A stretch of DNA of 33,400 nucleotides, taken from assembly GCA_019359535.1 (NCBI GenBank), contig JAHHHE010000042.1, positions 1 to 33,400 of the forward strand, read 5' to 3'. Within the stretch, counting starts at the first letter, position 1; the number at the start of each line of letters is the position of its first letter. This DNA is from Gloeocapsa sp. UFS-A4-WI-NPMV-4B04 (GTDB lineage Bacteria > Cyanobacteriota > Cyanobacteriia > Cyanobacteriales > Chroococcidiopsidaceae). The notes under the pieces were generated by a model. The model was not told where the DNA came from. It made no database searches and saw only the letters and a program-made list of their open reading frames with translations. The translations under genes were made by a program, and so were the position numbers. Of the stretch, positions 16,167 through 24,699 are shown in pieces.

Positions 16167-16676
16167 GTGAATCTAACAGGGAAAAGTGCGATCGCGGAAC
16201 GTACGCTATGTGCGATTGCTCTTGGCAGCAATTTGGGTGATTCTCGCGCCATTCTAGAAGCTGCGCTACAAAGTTTAGCCGCAACACCAGACATTACTCT
16301 AAAAGCTAGATCCAGTTGGTATCAAACCAAAGCTGTTGGTCCACCGCAACCAGATTATCTCAACGGCTGCGCCCTGCTGCACGTTGAGACTCCACCACAG
16401 CAGTTATTAGAAACTTTATTAGCAATTGAGACACAATTTGGGCGAATACGTCGGGAACGCTGGGGACCGCGATCGCTCGACCTCGATTTATTGCTATATG
16501 ATGACTTAATTCTCGAAACTCCAACACTTCAGTTACCACACCCCCGGATGAGAGAACGAGCATTTGTCCTCGTACCTTTAGCTCAAATTGCCCCAGACTG
16601 GATAGAACCAGTTTCCGGCAAGGCGATCGCCCAACTCCTCCAAGCTGTAGACTGTTCAGAAGTCCATCGAATATAG
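16167..16676 (+). CDS. folK: 6-hydroxymethyl-7,8-dihydropterin pyrophosphokinase FolK
   Basis: This 169-aa protein starts at GTG 16167. FolK transfers pyrophosphate from ATP to hydroxymethyl-dihydropterin, the step before dihydropteroate synthase in folate synthesis. Family marks are ALGSNLGDSR (about 17-26), RSSWYQTKAVGPPQPDYLNG (about 48-67), and the ATP/Mg motif RRERWGPRSLDLDLLLYDD (about 93-111). LPHPRMRERAFVLVPLAQIAP (about 123-143) is also typical. The first 12 residues are not conserved, so a slightly later start is possible, but no better start codon is seen. It stands alone, 139 bp before the NUDIX gene. Confidence 0.92.
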   Translation: MNLTGKSAIAERTLCAIALGSNLGDSRAILEAALQSLAATPDITLKARSSWYQTKAVGPPQPDYLNGCALLHVETPPQQLLETLLAIETQFGRIRRERWGPRSLDLDLLLYDDLILETPTLQLPHPRMRERAFVLVPLAQIAPDWIEPVSGKAIAQLLQAVDCSEVHRI

Positions 16677-16710
16677 CCACCAAAACCAAAGACTCTCTTT
16701 AACTCTCTTT

Positions 16711-16792
16711 TCTTAGCGTTCTCTGCGTCTAACGCGCTCTTTGCGCTAACGGCTTACGCCTTCGCCTACGGCTGACGCTGCGCTGAGGCGGT
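16711..16792. repeat. Interspersed GC-rich palindromic repeat
   Basis: The folK-NUDIX gap is filled by TTAGCG ... CGCTAA arms around CTCTGCGTCTAACGCGCTC, then GCTTACGCCTTCGCCTACGG and GACGCTGCGCTGAGGCGG. These phrases are familiar as dispersed repeats of cyanobacterial genomes. A decayed relative appears at 26738-26790. Confidence 0.6.
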
Positions 16793-16815
16793 TCGTTTTC
16801 CAAAACTTATTTACT

Positions 16816-17364
16816 ATGCCACTAGGTCAAGAACCACCACAACTGCTAAAACAACGCCTATTTTACCGAGGGCGTAAATTTGATTTTGATGTCAATCGCC
16901 TGCGCTTACCAAATTCTGTTGAGGGAGACTGGGAATGTATCCGTCATCCAGGCGGCGCTTTAGCTGTCCCAGTCACCCCAGAAGGTAAACTGATTTTAGT
17001 GCGGCAATATCGCTTTGCTGTTCAAGGTCGGCTTTTAGAGTTTCCAGCTGGAACTATAGAAGTTAATGAAGACCCATTTGAGACAATTAAGCGAGAAATA
17101 GAAGAAGAAACTGGCTACCGCGCCCAAACATGGAAAAAGCTCGGAGAATTTTTCCTTGCTCCTGGCTACTCCGATGAAATCATTTACGCCTTTCTTGCTC
17201 AAGACTTAGAACGCCTAGATACGCCCCCAAGTCAAGACGATGACGAAGATATCGAGACAGTTTTAATGACTCCCCAAGAATTAGAGCAAGCTATTTTAAA
17301 TGGGGAACCAGTAGATGCCAAATCAATCTCTAGTTTTTTCCTGGCTCGTCCATTCCTGAATTAA
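16816..17364 (+). CDS. NUDIX hydrolase, ADP-ribose pyrophosphatase-like
   Basis: This 182-aa protein contains a complete NUDIX box, G-x5-E-x7-R-E-I-x-E-E-T-G-Y, at about residues 77-99, preceded by GRLLEFPAGTI. The N-terminal sequence RKFDFDVNRLRLPN and the ALAVPVTPEGKLILVRQYRF stretch are those of the NudF/ADP-ribose diphosphatase group. That group splits ADP-ribose to AMP and ribose-5-phosphate. The exact nucleotide substrate is not provable from sequence. Not obviously in an operon: photolyase follows after 103 bp. Confidence 0.88.
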   Translation: MPLGQEPPQLLKQRLFYRGRKFDFDVNRLRLPNSVEGDWECIRHPGGALAVPVTPEGKLILVRQYRFAVQGRLLEFPAGTIEVNEDPFETIKREIEEETGYRAQTWKKLGEFFLAPGYSDEIIYAFLAQDLERLDTPPSQDDDEDIETVLMTPQELEQAILNGEPVDAKSISSFFLARPFLN

Positions 17365-17467
17365 AACAAAGATATTACTGTTGGCAACAAAAACCTTCTT
17401 CAGATTGATTCCCACTCCCACCAGTACATTTATACTGGCATCAGCTAACTATAAGCAGCCTTGATTC

Positions 17468-18901
17468 ATGTCTGACCTGATTCTATTCTGGCATCGCCGC
17501 GATCTACGCATTGCTGACAATATAGGACTTCTACGCGCACGACAGCAGAGCCAAAAGGTTGTCGGAGTATTCTGCCTCGACCCCAATATCTTAGAACGGG
17601 ATGATACTGCCCCTATAAGAGTCACATACATGATCGGCTGTTTGCAGCATTTACAACAGCGCTACGCTGAAGCTGGTAGCCAGTTGTTGATTTTACGCGC
17701 CGATCCGCGTCAAGGAATACCGTCTCTAGCTGCGGCTCTTAATGCCAAGGGAGTGTTCTGGAATTGGGATGTGGAGCCGTACTCACAAGAACGCGATCGC
17801 ACTGTTCAGGATGCTCTTAAAGAGAAGGGCATTGAATTTCTTGATCACAATTGGGATCAAATCTTACACGCACCAGAAGAAATTTTTACGGGTTCTAATC
17901 AGCCTTACACGGTTTATACCCCCTTTTGGCGCAACTGGAGTAGCAAACCAAAAGCTGCTCCAGTTGAATCTCTCCATGATGTAATTGGACTAACGGAAGC
18001 TGAACAGGAAACAGCGCGTCAAGCTGGGGCGATCGCATTACCTACAGCTAAGGATTTAGGCTTTAATTGGGACAATGACTTAGTGCTTGCTCCAGGCGAA
18101 GCAGCAGCACAAGCAAGACTAGAAGAATTTTGCGATTATGCAATTACTGAATATAAAGAACAGCGCAATTTTCCTGCTAATAACGGCACATCTCAACTAA
18201 GTGCTGCTCTCAAATTCGGCGCAATTGGTGTTCGTACAGTTTGGGCGGCTACAATAGCTGCTTTAGAGAATAGCCGCAGTGATGAAGTTGAAATTAGTAT
18301 TCGCGCTTGGCAACAAGAAATTGCTTGGCGAGAGTTCTATCAACACGCGATGTATAATTTCCCTCAATTAGCAACAAGCGCATACCGCGAAGCCCTGAAA
18401 AACTTTCCTTACACAGACAACGAAGAATACTTCCAGGCTTGGTGTGAAGGTAGAACGGGTTATCCAATCGTTGATGCTGCAATGCGGCAAATGAATACAA
18501 TCGGCTGGATGCACAATCGTTGTCGGATGATTGTCGCCAACTTTCTCACCAAAGATTTGCTGGTTAATCCCCAATTAGGAGAAAAATACTTTTATCAAAA
18601 ATTAATTGATGGCGATCTTTCATCTAATAATGGCGGTTGGCAATGGAGCGCTTCGAGTGGTTTAGATCCCAAACCAGTGCGGATTTTTAATCCATCTACT
18701 CAAGCACAAAAGTTTGATCCAGAAGGCGAGTATATCCGGGAATGGTTGCCAGAATTGCGGTCTATTGACACAGAGTTTTTACTTACTGGCAATATTTCAG
18801 AGCAGGAACGTGATGCTCTTGGTTATCCAATGCCAATTGTGGATCATAAAATACAGCAACGGCAGTTTAAAGCAATTTACCAACAGCAGAGAATTAATTA
18901 A
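17468..18901 (+). CDS. phrA: Deoxyribodipyrimidine photolyase (class I CPD, 8-HDF type)
   Basis: This 477-aa enzyme repairs cyclobutane pyrimidine dimers with blue light. The N-terminal antenna domain opens with LILFWHRRDLRIADNIGLL. The C-terminal FAD domain has GTSQLSAALKFGAIGVRTVW, EIAWREFYQHAMYNFP, GRTGYPIVDAAMRQMNTIGWMHNRCRMIVANFLTKDLL and DGDLSSNNGGWQWSASSGLDP. The N-GGWQW and the tryptophans of the electron-transfer chain are intact. The best-known cyanobacterial member, from Synechococcus (Anacystis), uses an 8-hydroxydeazaflavin antenna; I infer the same cofactor. A short 6-bp inverted repeat (CCAGTA / TACTGG) lies in its upstream gap. Confidence 0.93.
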   Translation: MSDLILFWHRRDLRIADNIGLLRARQQSQKVVGVFCLDPNILERDDTAPIRVTYMIGCLQHLQQRYAEAGSQLLILRADPRQGIPSLAAALNAKGVFWNWDVEPYSQERDRTVQDALKEKGIEFLDHNWDQILHAPEEIFTGSNQPYTVYTPFWRNWSSKPKAAPVESLHDVIGLTEAEQETARQAGAIALPTAKDLGFNWDNDLVLAPGEAAAQARLEEFCDYAITEYKEQRNFPANNGTSQLSAALKFGAIGVRTVWAATIAALENSRSDEVEISIRAWQQEIAWREFYQHAMYNFPQLATSAYREALKNFPYTDNEEYFQAWCEGRTGYPIVDAAMRQMNTIGWMHNRCRMIVANFLTKDLLVNPQLGEKYFYQKLIDGDLSSNNGGWQWSASSGLDPKPVRIFNPSTQAQKFDPEGEYIREWLPELRSIDTEFLLTGNISEQERDALGYPMPIVDHKIQQRQFKAIYQQQRIN

Positions 18902-18959
18902 TCAAATGCGGCTGTACTTTTATAATCATAAAAATTGAGCCGCGATCGCGAGGAAAAGA

Positions 18960-20291
18960 GTGAAAATTTTAGTTGTTGGTAATGGAGGTCGTGAACACGC
19001 GATCGCTTGGAAACTGCTACAACAGGCTCGAATTGAGCAAGTAGTCTGTGTGCCTGGCAATGGAGGTACAGCAAGCCTAGAGCGTTGCCAGAACCTGTTT
19101 TTAAGTGTGGATGACTTCGAGGGTATTGGTAAATTTGCTTTAGAGCATGACATTTCTCTCGTCGTGGTTGGCCCTGAATTGCCTCTAGCTATGGGCATCA
19201 CAGACTATCTCCAGCGCCAAGGGCTAATGGTATTTGGCCCGACAAGATTAGGAGCGCAAATTGAAGCAAGTAAGGCTTGGGCAAAAGCATTGATGCAGGA
19301 AGCGGGGATTCCGACAGCGCAAGCAGCTGTATTTACAGAAGCTCAACCAGCAAAAGCTTACGTAGAAGCTGGAAAAGTGCCAATTGTTGTCAAGGCTGAT
19401 GGTTTGGCAGCAGGTAAAGGTGTCACGGTTGCCGCTACTGTGGAAGAAGCCCAAAGTGCTATTGACGCTATTTTTCAAGGTCAATTCGGCAATGCTGGTA
19501 AATTTGTCTTAATTGAAGAATGTTTGACTGGGCAAGAAGTTTCGGTTTTGGCTTTGACGGATGGCTTGACAATTCGACCGTTGTTACCTGCTCAAGATCA
19601 CAAGCGTATTGGTGAAAGTGATACAGGAGAGAATACCGGAGGAATGGGAGCTTATGCACCCGCACCTTTAGTAACACCAGCTTTGATGCAGAGAATTGAT
19701 ACTGAGGTTTTGCAAAGAGCGATCGCGACGCTGCGAAAGCGAGGCATTGACTATCGAGGCGTACTCTACGCAGGTTTAATGATTACGCCCGAAGGCGATT
19801 TCAAGGTTTTGGAATTTAATTGTCGCTTTGGCGATCCAGAAACTCAAGTCATTCTGCCACTACTAGAAACGCCTCTAGAAGACTTGCTCCTTGCTTGTGT
19901 TGAGCAGCGCTTGTCAAAACTGCCGCCAATTACCTGGAAAACTGGCGCTGCTTGTTGTGTTGTTGCTGCTGCTGGCGGTTATCCACGAGATTACCAAAAA
20001 GGGCAAGCAATCAAGGGAATTGAGACAGCCCAAGGCTTGGGAGCGTGTGTATTTCACGCTGGAACAAAGCTAGAGGCGAGAAGAACTGAGGATAACTCCC
20101 TAGCCCCTAGCCCCCATCCCCTAACCCCTTCCTTAGTGACAGATGGTGGTCGTGTTTTGGGTGTGACTGGCATAGGACAAAATTTTGAAAGCGCGATCGC
20201 GCTTGCTTATGGCGCTATCAACCAAATTCAGTTTGAAGGGATGTATTATCGGCGAGATATCGGCAAGCGAGTTTTAAGTGTTAAGTTTTAA
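18960..20291 (+). CDS. purD: Phosphoribosylamine-glycine ligase PurD
   Basis: This 443-aa GAR synthetase performs the second step of purine synthesis. Translation starts at GTG 18960 (MKILVVGNGGREHAIAWKL). The ATP-grasp core is complete: IVVKADGLAAGKGVTVA, GKFVLIEECLTGQEVSVLALTDG, DHKRIGESDTGENTGGMGAYAPAP, and VLEFNCRFGDPETQVILPLL. Near residue 378, codons in 20090-20135 add a Pro/Ser-rich insert (NSLAPSPHPLTPS) from a C-rich repeat between KLEARR and LVTDGGRVLGVTG, where the family normally has a short loop. It lies 154 bp before nblS; the purD-nblS pair is common in cyanobacteria. Confidence 0.95.
   Translation: MKILVVGNGGREHAIAWKLLQQARIEQVVCVPGNGGTASLERCQNLFLSVDDFEGIGKFALEHDISLVVVGPELPLAMGITDYLQRQGLMVFGPTRLGAQIEASKAWAKALMQEAGIPTAQAAVFTEAQPAKAYVEAGKVPIVVKADGLAAGKGVTVAATVEEAQSAIDAIFQGQFGNAGKFVLIEECLTGQEVSVLALTDGLTIRPLLPAQDHKRIGESDTGENTGGMGAYAPAPLVTPALMQRIDTEVLQRAIATLRKRGIDYRGVLYAGLMITPEGDFKVLEFNCRFGDPETQVILPLLETPLEDLLLACVEQRLSKLPPITWKTGAACCVVAAAGGYPRDYQKGQAIKGIETAQGLGACVFHAGTKLEARRTEDNSLAPSPHPLTPSLVTDGGRVLGVTGIGQNFESAIALAYGAINQIQFEGMYYRRDIGKRVLSVKF
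20090..20135. repeat. C-rich low-complexity insert, in frame within purD
   Basis: The plus strand reads TCCCTAGCCCCTAGCCCC, then CATCCCCTAACCCCTTCC, a loose CCCCTAG-type repeat. It interrupts a surface loop of PurD without breaking the frame. Confidence 0.75.
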
Positions 20292-20445
20292 GTATGAGTT
20301 GAAGTAGTCCTCAACGGTTACAGGTTTTGGGAGTTGCATAAAAAGCAACTAGGGGGAATTAATCAGAGGGCTAATTTCGTAACTCACTCCGCACAAAGCG
20401 TATCTAGTAGCGCTCATCCAAACTCAAAACTTAAAACTATTGGAA

Positions 20446-22398
20446 ATGCTGCCTCTTTTAAAAAAAATCCGAGAAGCGATCGCGCATTGGTGGTTAGAGT
20501 TTACCCTCCAAACCAAGCTCATGGCTGCGGCAACATTGGTGGTTTCTTTGGTGATGAGCGGTCTGACATTCTGGGCTGTAAATACGATTCAACAAAATGC
20601 CCGTTTGAATGATACTCGCTTCGGTAGCGACCTGGGGCTGTTACTTGCCTCTAACGTCGCTCCATTAATTGCCGAAAATAATTTAACAGAAGTCGCCCAG
20701 TTTTCCCAACGCTTCTATGGCAGCACCTCTAGTGTGCGGTATATGCTCTACGCCGATGAAACAGGGAAAATCTTTTTCGGAACTCCTTTTTGGCAACCGG
20801 AAGTCCAAAACTCCCTCACTATTGAACGTCGAATTCATCTGCCAGAAGATTACGCCGCGCATTCTGAATTGCCGATGGTGCGGCAACACCTAATGCCAGA
20901 CGGGGAAGTTACAGATGTTTTTGTTCCTCTAAATCACAACGGCAAATATCTAGGTGTATTAGCCATTGGAATTAATCCCAATCCTACAGCAGTCACTTCC
21001 TCAGACCTCACTCGCGATGTGACGATTGCAGTTTTTGTCTCGATTTGGGTAATGGTGATTTTGGGAGCAGTATTTAATGCTTTGACCATCACTAAGCCGA
21101 TTAAAGAACTGCTGGAAGGTGTCAGAAATATTGCAGCTGGAAATTTCAAGCAGCGAATCAACCTACCGCTAGGAGGTGAACTAAAAGATTTAATCTCCAG
21201 CTTTAATGAAATGGCAGAGCGACTTGAAAGTTATGACGAACAAAATATTGAAGAACTAACTGCCGAAAAAGCAAAGCTTGAAACTTTGGTTTCGACGATC
21301 GCCGATGGTGCTATCCTGCTTGATACTAATATGCAGGTAATTTTAGTTAACCCAACGGCGCGACGAATTTTTGGCTGGGAGAACGCTAATGTGGTAGGCG
21401 AGAATGTTTTGCACCACTTACCACAGGCAGTGCAAATCGAATTAACGCGCCCCTTGTACCAGGTAACATCAGGCGATCGCGATAGTGCTGAGTTCCGCAT
21501 TGCTCTCAATCAGCCAACTAACCGTACTGTCCGCATTCTGTTAACTACAGTTCTCGATCAATACCGTGAAAGCATTAAGGGTATTGCGATGACTGTGCAG
21601 GATATTACCCGCGAGGTAGAACTCAACGAAGCCAAAGGTCAATTTATCAGTAATGTTTCTCACGAACTGCGAACTCCTTTGTTCAATATCAAATCTTTTA
21701 TTGAAACTTTGCATGATTACGGCGAAGATTTGAGTGAAGCTGAACGGCGGGAGTTTTTAGCAACTGCAAATCATGAAACTGACCGTCTGACGCGCCTGGT
21801 TAATGATGTTTTAGATTTATCACGGCTGGAATCTTGCCGAATCTATCAGTTTAATGCTGTAGACTTGGCACAAGCGATCGAGCAGACGCTACGCACTTAT
21901 CAGCTAAATGCTAGAGATAAAGGCATTGAGTTGATTCAAGAAGTTGATTCCGACTTACCGCCAGTCTTAGGTCATTACGATTTGTTGGTACAAGTGTTTG
22001 CCAATTTAGTTGGTAATGCGCTCAAGTTCACCAAGTCAGGTGGAAAAGTGGTAATTCGCGCCTATCCCCTAAAACCTGCCACCGACAATTCTCAAAAGAC
22101 TCCTCAAGTGAGGATCGAAATTTCTGATACCGGAATTGGTATTGATCCAGAAGACCAGCAAGCAATCTTTGATCGCTTCTTCCGTGTAGAAAACCGCGTT
22201 CACACCCTAGAAGGTACAGGTCTTGGTCTTTCCATTGTCAGAAATATTATTGATAAGCATCACACTACTGTTCACTTAGTTAGTGAAGTCAGTGTTGGGA
22301 CAACTTTTTGGTTTGATCTAACCGTTTTTCAAGAACAAGTGGCATTAGTGGATAATCTCCCGCTTGTCGAAGTAGGGGGGATAGGAAGTAAGGAGTAG
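20446..22398 (+). CDS. nblS: NblS/Hik33-type sensor histidine kinase
   Basis: This is a 650-aa kinase from ATG 20446; an in-frame TTG six bases earlier is the only alternative close by. Domains are: membrane helix 1 (about 28-48), an extracytoplasmic sensor loop to about 190, helix 2 (about 192-215), and HAMP (to about 265). Then come PAS (about 278-390, STIADGAILLDTNMQVILVNPTARRIFGW), HisKA with the phosphorylated His near 406 in SNVSHELRTPL, and the ATPase domain (VFANLVGNALKFT, DTGIGIDPEDQ, GTGLGLSIV). This order, and the sequence FTLQTKLMAAATLVVSLVMS, identify NblS/Hik33. That kinase controls light, cold and nutrient stress responses with RpaB. The last dozen residues (VEVGGIGSKE) are encoded by a G-rich repeat. 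Confidence 0.93.
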   Translation: MLPLLKKIREAIAHWWLEFTLQTKLMAAATLVVSLVMSGLTFWAVNTIQQNARLNDTRFGSDLGLLLASNVAPLIAENNLTEVAQFSQRFYGSTSSVRYMLYADETGKIFFGTPFWQPEVQNSLTIERRIHLPEDYAAHSELPMVRQHLMPDGEVTDVFVPLNHNGKYLGVLAIGINPNPTAVTSSDLTRDVTIAVFVSIWVMVILGAVFNALTITKPIKELLEGVRNIAAGNFKQRINLPLGGELKDLISSFNEMAERLESYDEQNIEELTAEKAKLETLVSTIADGAILLDTNMQVILVNPTARRIFGWENANVVGENVLHHLPQAVQIELTRPLYQVTSGDRDSAEFRIALNQPTNRTVRILLTTVLDQYRESIKGIAMTVQDITREVELNEAKGQFISNVSHELRTPLFNIKSFIETLHDYGEDLSEAERREFLATANHETDRLTRLVNDVLDLSRLESCRIYQFNAVDLAQAIEQTLRTYQLNARDKGIELIQEVDSDLPPVLGHYDLLVQVFANLVGNALKFTKSGGKVVIRAYPLKPATDNSQKTPQVRIEISDTGIGIDPEDQQAIFDRFFRVENRVHTLEGTGLGLSIVRNIIDKHHTTVHLVSEVSVGTTFWFDLTVFQEQVALVDNLPLVEVGGIGSKE

Positions 22399-22436
22399 AA
22401 GCAGGGGAGCAGGGGAGCAGGGGAGCAGGGGAGCGG
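22373..22436. repeat. GGGGAGCA 8-bp repeat at the 3' end of nblS
   Basis: Five near-perfect copies of GGGGAGCA follow a looser G-rich start. The repeat supplies the last codons and the stop of nblS and leaves only 24 bp before the end of the convergent zinc-ribbon gene. A short hairpin, GAATAC-GAA-GTATTC (22440-22454), follows directly. Confidence 0.85.
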
Positions 22437-22460
22437 TAGGAATACGAAGTATTCTTGGTT

Positions 22461-22844
22461 TTAGAAGAGAGCGATTAAAAAACTTACTAATAATAGAGCT
22501 AGTAGAAGCAGCCAAATTTGGTTGCGTTTTAACCAGTTTGTAATGCTTGGGAGAAAGCCACGTAGAGCTTTGCCCTTGCCCCAGGCATCGTTATTGTACT
22601 GATTAATATTTAACTGATTCTGCTCAATATCTTGATAAAGCGTGCATTCTCTAGCATGAGGACGTTGAGGAAAATTACAAGAATCATCCGCATGATAGAT
22701 GCAGCTTTCACACAAAGACAATTCCCCAGTTGCACGATGCAAGTGAATACCTGGATGTCCGTAAGCCTTTAAAGGTGTACGACAATATGGACAAGTCACT
22801 GCTTGAGCGTTAATAGATTGATGACAACGAGGGCAATTTGGCAT
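22461..22844 (-). CDS. Zinc-ribbon protein with a C-terminal membrane anchor
   Basis: This 127-aa protein opens with a double-CxxC zinc ribbon (CPRC at 4-7, CPYC at 18-21). A second Cys/His cluster (LCESCIYHADDSC and HARECTLY) follows at about 49-73. The C-terminus is one strongly hydrophobic helix (about 109-126, IWLLLLALLLVSFLIALF), so the protein is probably tail-anchored with its zinc domains in the cytosol. I do not recognise a functional family beyond the ribbon. It is convergent with nblS, and the TIGR03792-like gene lies upstream on the same strand across a 59-bp gap. Confidence 0.7.
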   Translation of the reverse strand: MPNCPRCHQSINAQAVTCPYCRTPLKAYGHPGIHLHRATGELSLCESCIYHADDSCNFPQRPHARECTLYQDIEQNQLNINQYNNDAWGKGKALRGFLPSITNWLKRNQIWLLLLALLLVSFLIALF

Positions 22845-22903
22845 TGATAGAAACGTTTTTGCCAGTGAAGGGTGGGGAAATTGAATTTGGGATTGGAACT
22901 GAG

Positions 22904-23212
22904 TTAAGGTTGGGAAAACTCATAGACTTGATACTCAGCTGAGTCAATAATCTGATAAGTGTTTCCCAGTTGTTGGGCGAACTGGCGTTCAATTTTATCT
23001 AATACTACGGGTGAAATTGATTTCCATTGTTCTTTAGTTGCCCAACGAATTATCAGGATAACTTCTGTCGGTTCACTAGGGTTGAGCCAAACCTCTTTAC
23101 CCAGAAATCCAGGAAAGTTCGTCAGTGCCTGTGTCCAGATTTCTGCATCTTTTTGGAGATATTTTTCCCTTTCTGCGGGAATAACGTTAACTTTAAGCAA
23201 CTCAATGATCAT
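22904..23212 (-). CDS. TIGR03792-type small protein, ABM-like fold
   Basis: This 102-aa protein is read from ATG 23212 (MIIELLKVNV). The open frame extends to 23299, but the extra 29 residues look like untranslated sequence. The sequence has the pattern of a dimeric alpha/beta-barrel monooxygenase-like domain: a first strand MIIELLKVNV, the helix EREKYLQKDAEIWTQALTNFPGFLGKEVWLNPSEP, then EVILIIRWATKEQWKSI. I recall this as the cyanobacterial family TIGR03792, function unknown. No heme-binding His stands out. It lies upstream of the zinc-ribbon gene on the same strand and may be cotranscribed. Confidence 0.65.
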   Translation of the reverse strand: MIIELLKVNVIPAEREKYLQKDAEIWTQALTNFPGFLGKEVWLNPSEPTEVILIIRWATKEQWKSISPVVLDKIERQFAQQLGNTYQIIDSAEYQVYEFSQP

Positions 23213-23505
23213 TGCGGTTATTATCTGTCTACTAAAAGCCGTAGACATACCTTTAAATTTGCCAAAATAGAATTGTATGCTTAGAAGTTCATGCTTCAAG
23301 CATAGCTTTATTAGGCTAGGGTTTAGAGGTAAGAAGAATTCATGCCAAGTCCCGTAACAAGCGACACATTAATATCAAGGAAGGTTTTTACCCTGCACGC
23401 GAATTTGGGAGAAAGTATAGCTAAATCGGCAATCCTTCGCTTTCTTTGTGAGCAGTTTAACCCCCGACCCTTAAACCATTTTATTAAATAACTGGAAGTA
23501 GTAGG

Positions 23506-23829
23506 ATGGATAATAACAACTGGATTAAACAGCTAATGATGCTTGGTGTTGGTACAACATCTTTGGTAGCAGAAAAGCTGCGGGAAGCAAGCGACGACTT
23601 AGTTAAGGATGGCAAACTTAACCCAGAGCAAGCCAAAGTGTTTATAGATGACATGATGCAGCAGTTGAAGTCAGAGCAAGGTAACTTTGAAGTACAATTG
23701 CAGCGCCAAATACGAAATATGATGCAGGAACTCGGAGTACCTCGCCAGTCGGAAATGGACGAATTACGGGGTCGCATTGACCGCTTAGAGCGCCAAATCC
23801 GTGATTTAGAAAATAAGCTCTGGCGTTAA
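23506..23829 (+). CDS. Phasin-like coiled-coil protein
   Basis: This 107-aa all-helical protein runs MDNNNWIKQLMMLGVGTTSLVAEKLREASDDLVKDGKLNPEQ at the start. A long amphipathic helix follows, ending in a Leu/Arg heptad zipper (EMDELRGRIDRLERQIRDLENKL, about 82-104). The N-terminal hydrophobic patch followed by a coiled coil is the plan of small phasins (PhaF/PhaI-like), which coat polyhydroxyalkanoate granules. Many cyanobacterial homologues occur in genomes without an obvious PHA context, so the granule role is only a family expectation. Unlinked to neighbours. The 206-bp gap upstream shows nothing I recognise. Confidence 0.65.
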   Translation: MDNNNWIKQLMMLGVGTTSLVAEKLREASDDLVKDGKLNPEQAKVFIDDMMQQLKSEQGNFEVQLQRQIRNMMQELGVPRQSEMDELRGRIDRLERQIRDLENKLWR

Positions 23830-24057
23830 GTACAAAATTTGGATAACTTGGCCCCTTTCAAATTGGGGCTAAGTTAGATATTTTTATAGACAAAATATTA
23901 TTTGCTGATGGAATTTTACTTATTAGATAAGAGTTTTAATCTTTAAAAGTAATTGTTTTTTAAACTAGAGATATTATCAGGATATATTGTACTATTTTAC
24001 AGTGACAATTTATCGCAATCCAATGGTAAATTGATATTACCTAATGGAGGACTGATT

Positions 24058-24597
24058 TTGAAGGAAATTTTAATCAGCGTAGGTGTAATGCTGGTGTGCG
24101 TCCTGGTTATAATAGTTGCTCAAATTAGCGGTCAGCCAAATGCGATCGCAGATGAACTTACTCAAAACCATGTTTCGACAAAGCTCAACAACCAGCCTGC
24201 GCTCACTACAATAACTGAAACCAATAATTTGATTGCAAATACTATGGCTGATACTGATGTTGTGACTACAGAGTCGGGATTAAAGTATAAGGAATTACAA
24301 GCAGGAACTGGTGCAACTCCCAAAAAGGGCGAAACAGTTGTAGTTCACTACACTGGTACTTTAGAAGATGGCACAAAGTTTGATAGTTCACGCGATCGCA
24401 ATCAGCCGTTTAAGTTCAAGCTAGGCGAAGGACAAGTAATTAAAGGCTGGGACGAAGGAATTAGCACAATGAAAGTCGGTGGCCGGAGACAGTTAATTAT
24501 TCCCCCAGAGTTAGGTTATGGCGCGAGGGGTGCTGGTGGCGTAATTCCGCCCAACTCAACGTTACTTTTTGATGTTGAATTACTGAAAATTGGCTAA
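24058..24597 (+). CDS. FKBP-type peptidyl-prolyl cis-trans isomerase, membrane-anchored or exported
   Basis: This 179-aa protein starts at TTG 24058: a perfect GGAGG lies 7 bp before it, and cyanobacterial homologues start with the same [10 protein letters not shown]. The frame remains open upstream to 23953 but that part is not conserved. An N-terminal signal-anchor (about 3-22) and a Thr/Asn-rich linker lead to one FKBP domain (about 73-179). Its catalytic/binding residues are [47 protein letters not shown] and [13 protein letters not shown]. The likely site is periplasm or thylakoid lumen, helping folding of exported proteins. Convergent with dnaB. Confidence 0.9.
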   Translation: MKEILISVGVMLVCVLVIIVAQISGQPNAIADELTQNHVSTKLNNQPALTTITETNNLIANTMADTDVVTTESGLKYKELQAGTGATPKKGETVVVHYTGTLEDGTKFDSSRDRNQPFKFKLGEGQVIKGWDEGISTMKVGGRRQLIIPPELGYGARGAGGVIPPNSTLLFDVELLKIG

Positions 24598-24656
24598 TAA
24601 TAACTTTTTTAGTTAGTTGTAACTTCTGCTAATTGAAACCAAAATCATTTCCACAA

Positions 24657-24690
24657 TGCCCAGGATATTTATAGTATTCCTGGGCAGTTA
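24657..24690 (+). terminator. Hairpin terminator between convergent FKBP and dnaB genes
   Basis: TGCCCAGGA (24657-24665) pairs perfectly with TCCTGGGCA (24678-24686) around a 12-nt AT-rich loop. On the plus strand it is followed by GTTATTTAGATTTTT, so it suits the FKBP transcript best. On the minus strand the stem is not followed by a T run, so any effect on dnaB would be weaker. Confidence 0.65.
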
Positions 24691-24699
24691 TTTAGATTT

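Noticed and set aside
17428-17445. CCAGTA/TACTGG inverted repeat upstream of photolyase as an operator
   Set aside because: It is short and AT-rich, and no second copy was found in the window.
20332-20350. Hairpin AGTTGC/GCAACT before nblS as an attenuator
   Set aside because: The stem is only 6 bp, with no T run and no leader peptide, so it cannot be told from chance.
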